Assembly (NCBI GenBank): GCA_002842345.1
Contig: PHCU01000006.1
Coordinates: 1-53,939 of the forward strand
Direction of reading: 5' to 3'
Length of the DNA: 53,939 nt
Origin: Betaproteobacteria bacterium HGW-Betaproteobacteria-12
GTDB taxonomy: Bacteria > Pseudomonadota > Gammaproteobacteria > Burkholderiales > Rhodocyclaceae
Shown here: piece by piece, positions 53,194-53,939 of the stretch
Layout of the letters: the number at the start of each line of letters is the position of its first letter
How positions within the stretch are numbered: the first letter of the stretch is position 1
Program-made: the position numbers and the translations under genes
The notes under the pieces: generated by a model
What the model was told of the DNA's origin: nothing
Database searches by the model: none
What the model saw: the letters and a program-made list of their open reading frames with translations, nothing else

Positions 53194-53930
53194 GCGGCGC
53201 CCCGCTGATCCACCCGGCCGTCGAGGGCGAGGAAGGCGAATACATCGCCGGCCGCCACGGCCACATCAAGAGCTACGTGCGCCGCGCCGGCCGCATGTCG
53301 GAGGCGCAGCAGCGCTACTACGCCGAGATGATGCCGCAGATCGGCATTCCCTATCAGGCGCAGGCCATCGACCTCAATGCCGTGTTCGGCCGCGCCAATC
53401 CGAAGATACTCGAGATCGGTTGCGGCATGGGCGAGACGACGGCGAAGATCGCCGATGCCAACCCGGACAACGACTACTTCGGCCTGGAAGTGCATGTGCC
53501 GGGCGTCGGCGCGCTGTGCAAGCAGATTGCCGAACGCGGCCTGAACAACCTGCGCATCGGCCAGCACGATGCCGTCGAAGTGGTCCGCGACATGCTGCCG
53601 GAAGCCTCGCTCGACGGCGTCCACGTCTTCTTCCCCGATCCCTGGCACAAGGCCCGGCACAACAAGCGCCGGCTGATCCAGCCGCCGTTCGTCGCGCTGC
53701 TCGCCTCGCGCCTGAAGCCGGGCGGCTATTTCCACTGCGCCACCGACTGGGAAGAGTACGCCCACCAGATGCTGGAAGTGCTGTCCGCCGAGCCGACGTT
53801 GGTCAATACCGCCGACGCGCAGCTGGGCGGCTTCGCCCCGCGCCCCGAGTACCGGCCGCTGACCAAGTTCGAGAACCGCGGCCTGCGGCTCGGCCACGGC
53901 GTCTGGGACGTGATTTTCAAGAAGCGCTGA
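53190..53930 (+). CDS. trmB: tRNA (guanine-N7)-methyltransferase TrmB
   Basis: Methylates G46 of tRNA using S-adenosylmethionine. The 246-residue protein has the SAM motif [40 protein letters not shown], and the active-site [20 protein letters not shown] (PDPW-KxRHxKRR). The C-terminal [20 protein letters not shown] is characteristic. The ATG overlaps the thiG stop by 4 bases; 9 bases remain to the window end. Confidence 0.95.
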   Translation: MSGAPLIHPAVEGEEGEYIAGRHGHIKSYVRRAGRMSEAQQRYYAEMMPQIGIPYQAQAIDLNAVFGRANPKILEIGCGMGETTAKIADANPDNDYFGLEVHVPGVGALCKQIAERGLNNLRIGQHDAVEVVRDMLPEASLDGVHVFFPDPWHKARHNKRRLIQPPFVALLASRLKPGGYFHCATDWEEYAHQMLEVLSAEPTLVNTADAQLGGFAPRPEYRPLTKFENRGLRLGHGVWDVIFKKR

Positions 53931-53939
53931 ACGCTTCGC

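Overview
The window is GC-rich chromosomal DNA with tightly packed genes, many of them joined by 4-base ATGA overlaps. It most resembles a Gram-negative betaproteobacterium, probably of the Rhodocyclales (Dechloromonas/Azospira/Azonexus type). Grounds are the argS-SPOR-dsbA-SDR block, ubiB, the PA2778/PA2779-type pair, the many PAS/GGDEF/hemerythrin signalling proteins, and a sigma-54 two-component locus beside a haem protein. This placement is inferred from gene content, not from a marker gene. I see no rRNA, tRNA, CRISPR array, prophage or insertion sequence.

Layout. 1-2.9 kb: a PhnDCE-type ABC importer on the minus strand (permease cut by the window edge) behind a structured leader. 2.9-6.6 kb: a six-PAS GGDEF-EAL protein. 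6.8-9.9 kb: a plus-strand tungstate/molybdate set (tupB, tupC, moeA) followed by ykgJ and a VF530 gene. 9.9-11.2 kb: an RNase H-like gene and a higBA toxin-antitoxin module with its own operator. 11.2-16.5 kb: a G-rich hairpin region, the ABC-F ATPase yheS, an M1-type peptidase and a ChaN-PDZ protein. 16.6-18.5 kb: a small secreted repeat protein, an AT-rich island with an orphan membrane protein, and a HAD phosphatase. 18.6-22 kb: a DUF1631 gene preceded by what reads as a cyclic di-GMP-I (GEMM) riboswitch, then an HDOD gene. 22-30.4 kb: arfB, a YgjP-type protease, the PA2779/PA2778 pair, dbpA, def, an esterase, an exonuclease, yceH and small envelope genes. 30.4-36.3 kb: a hemerythrin-PAS hybrid kinase, rhlE, pncC and a DUF302 gene. 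36.3-41.2 kb: a SWIM/SNF2 helicase and ubiB. 41.3-47.3 kb: a diguanylate cyclase, a deoxyinosine glycosylase, argS, a SPOR protein, dsbA and an SDR. 47.3-52 kb: a Cache histidine kinase, a sigma-54 activator and a haem lipoprotein with a near-consensus -24/-12 promoter and tandem upstream palindromes. 52.1-53.9 kb: thiS, thiG and trmB.

How it fits together. Cyclic di-GMP recurs: two proteins have intact GGDEF motifs and I-sites, one also has a full EAL set, and a predicted c-di-GMP riboswitch sits in front of DUF1631. Redox or respiratory sensing also recurs, in the hemerythrin hybrid kinase and in the sigma-54 two-component system that appears to drive the haem protein. tupBC with moeA would supply molybdate or tungstate and insert it into the cofactor.

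The most notable items are the riboswitch, the sigma-54 regulon-in-miniature, the heptamer repeats that occupy the thiG translation-initiation region, the PA2779/PA2778 substrate-protease hypothesis, and the AT-rich orphan.
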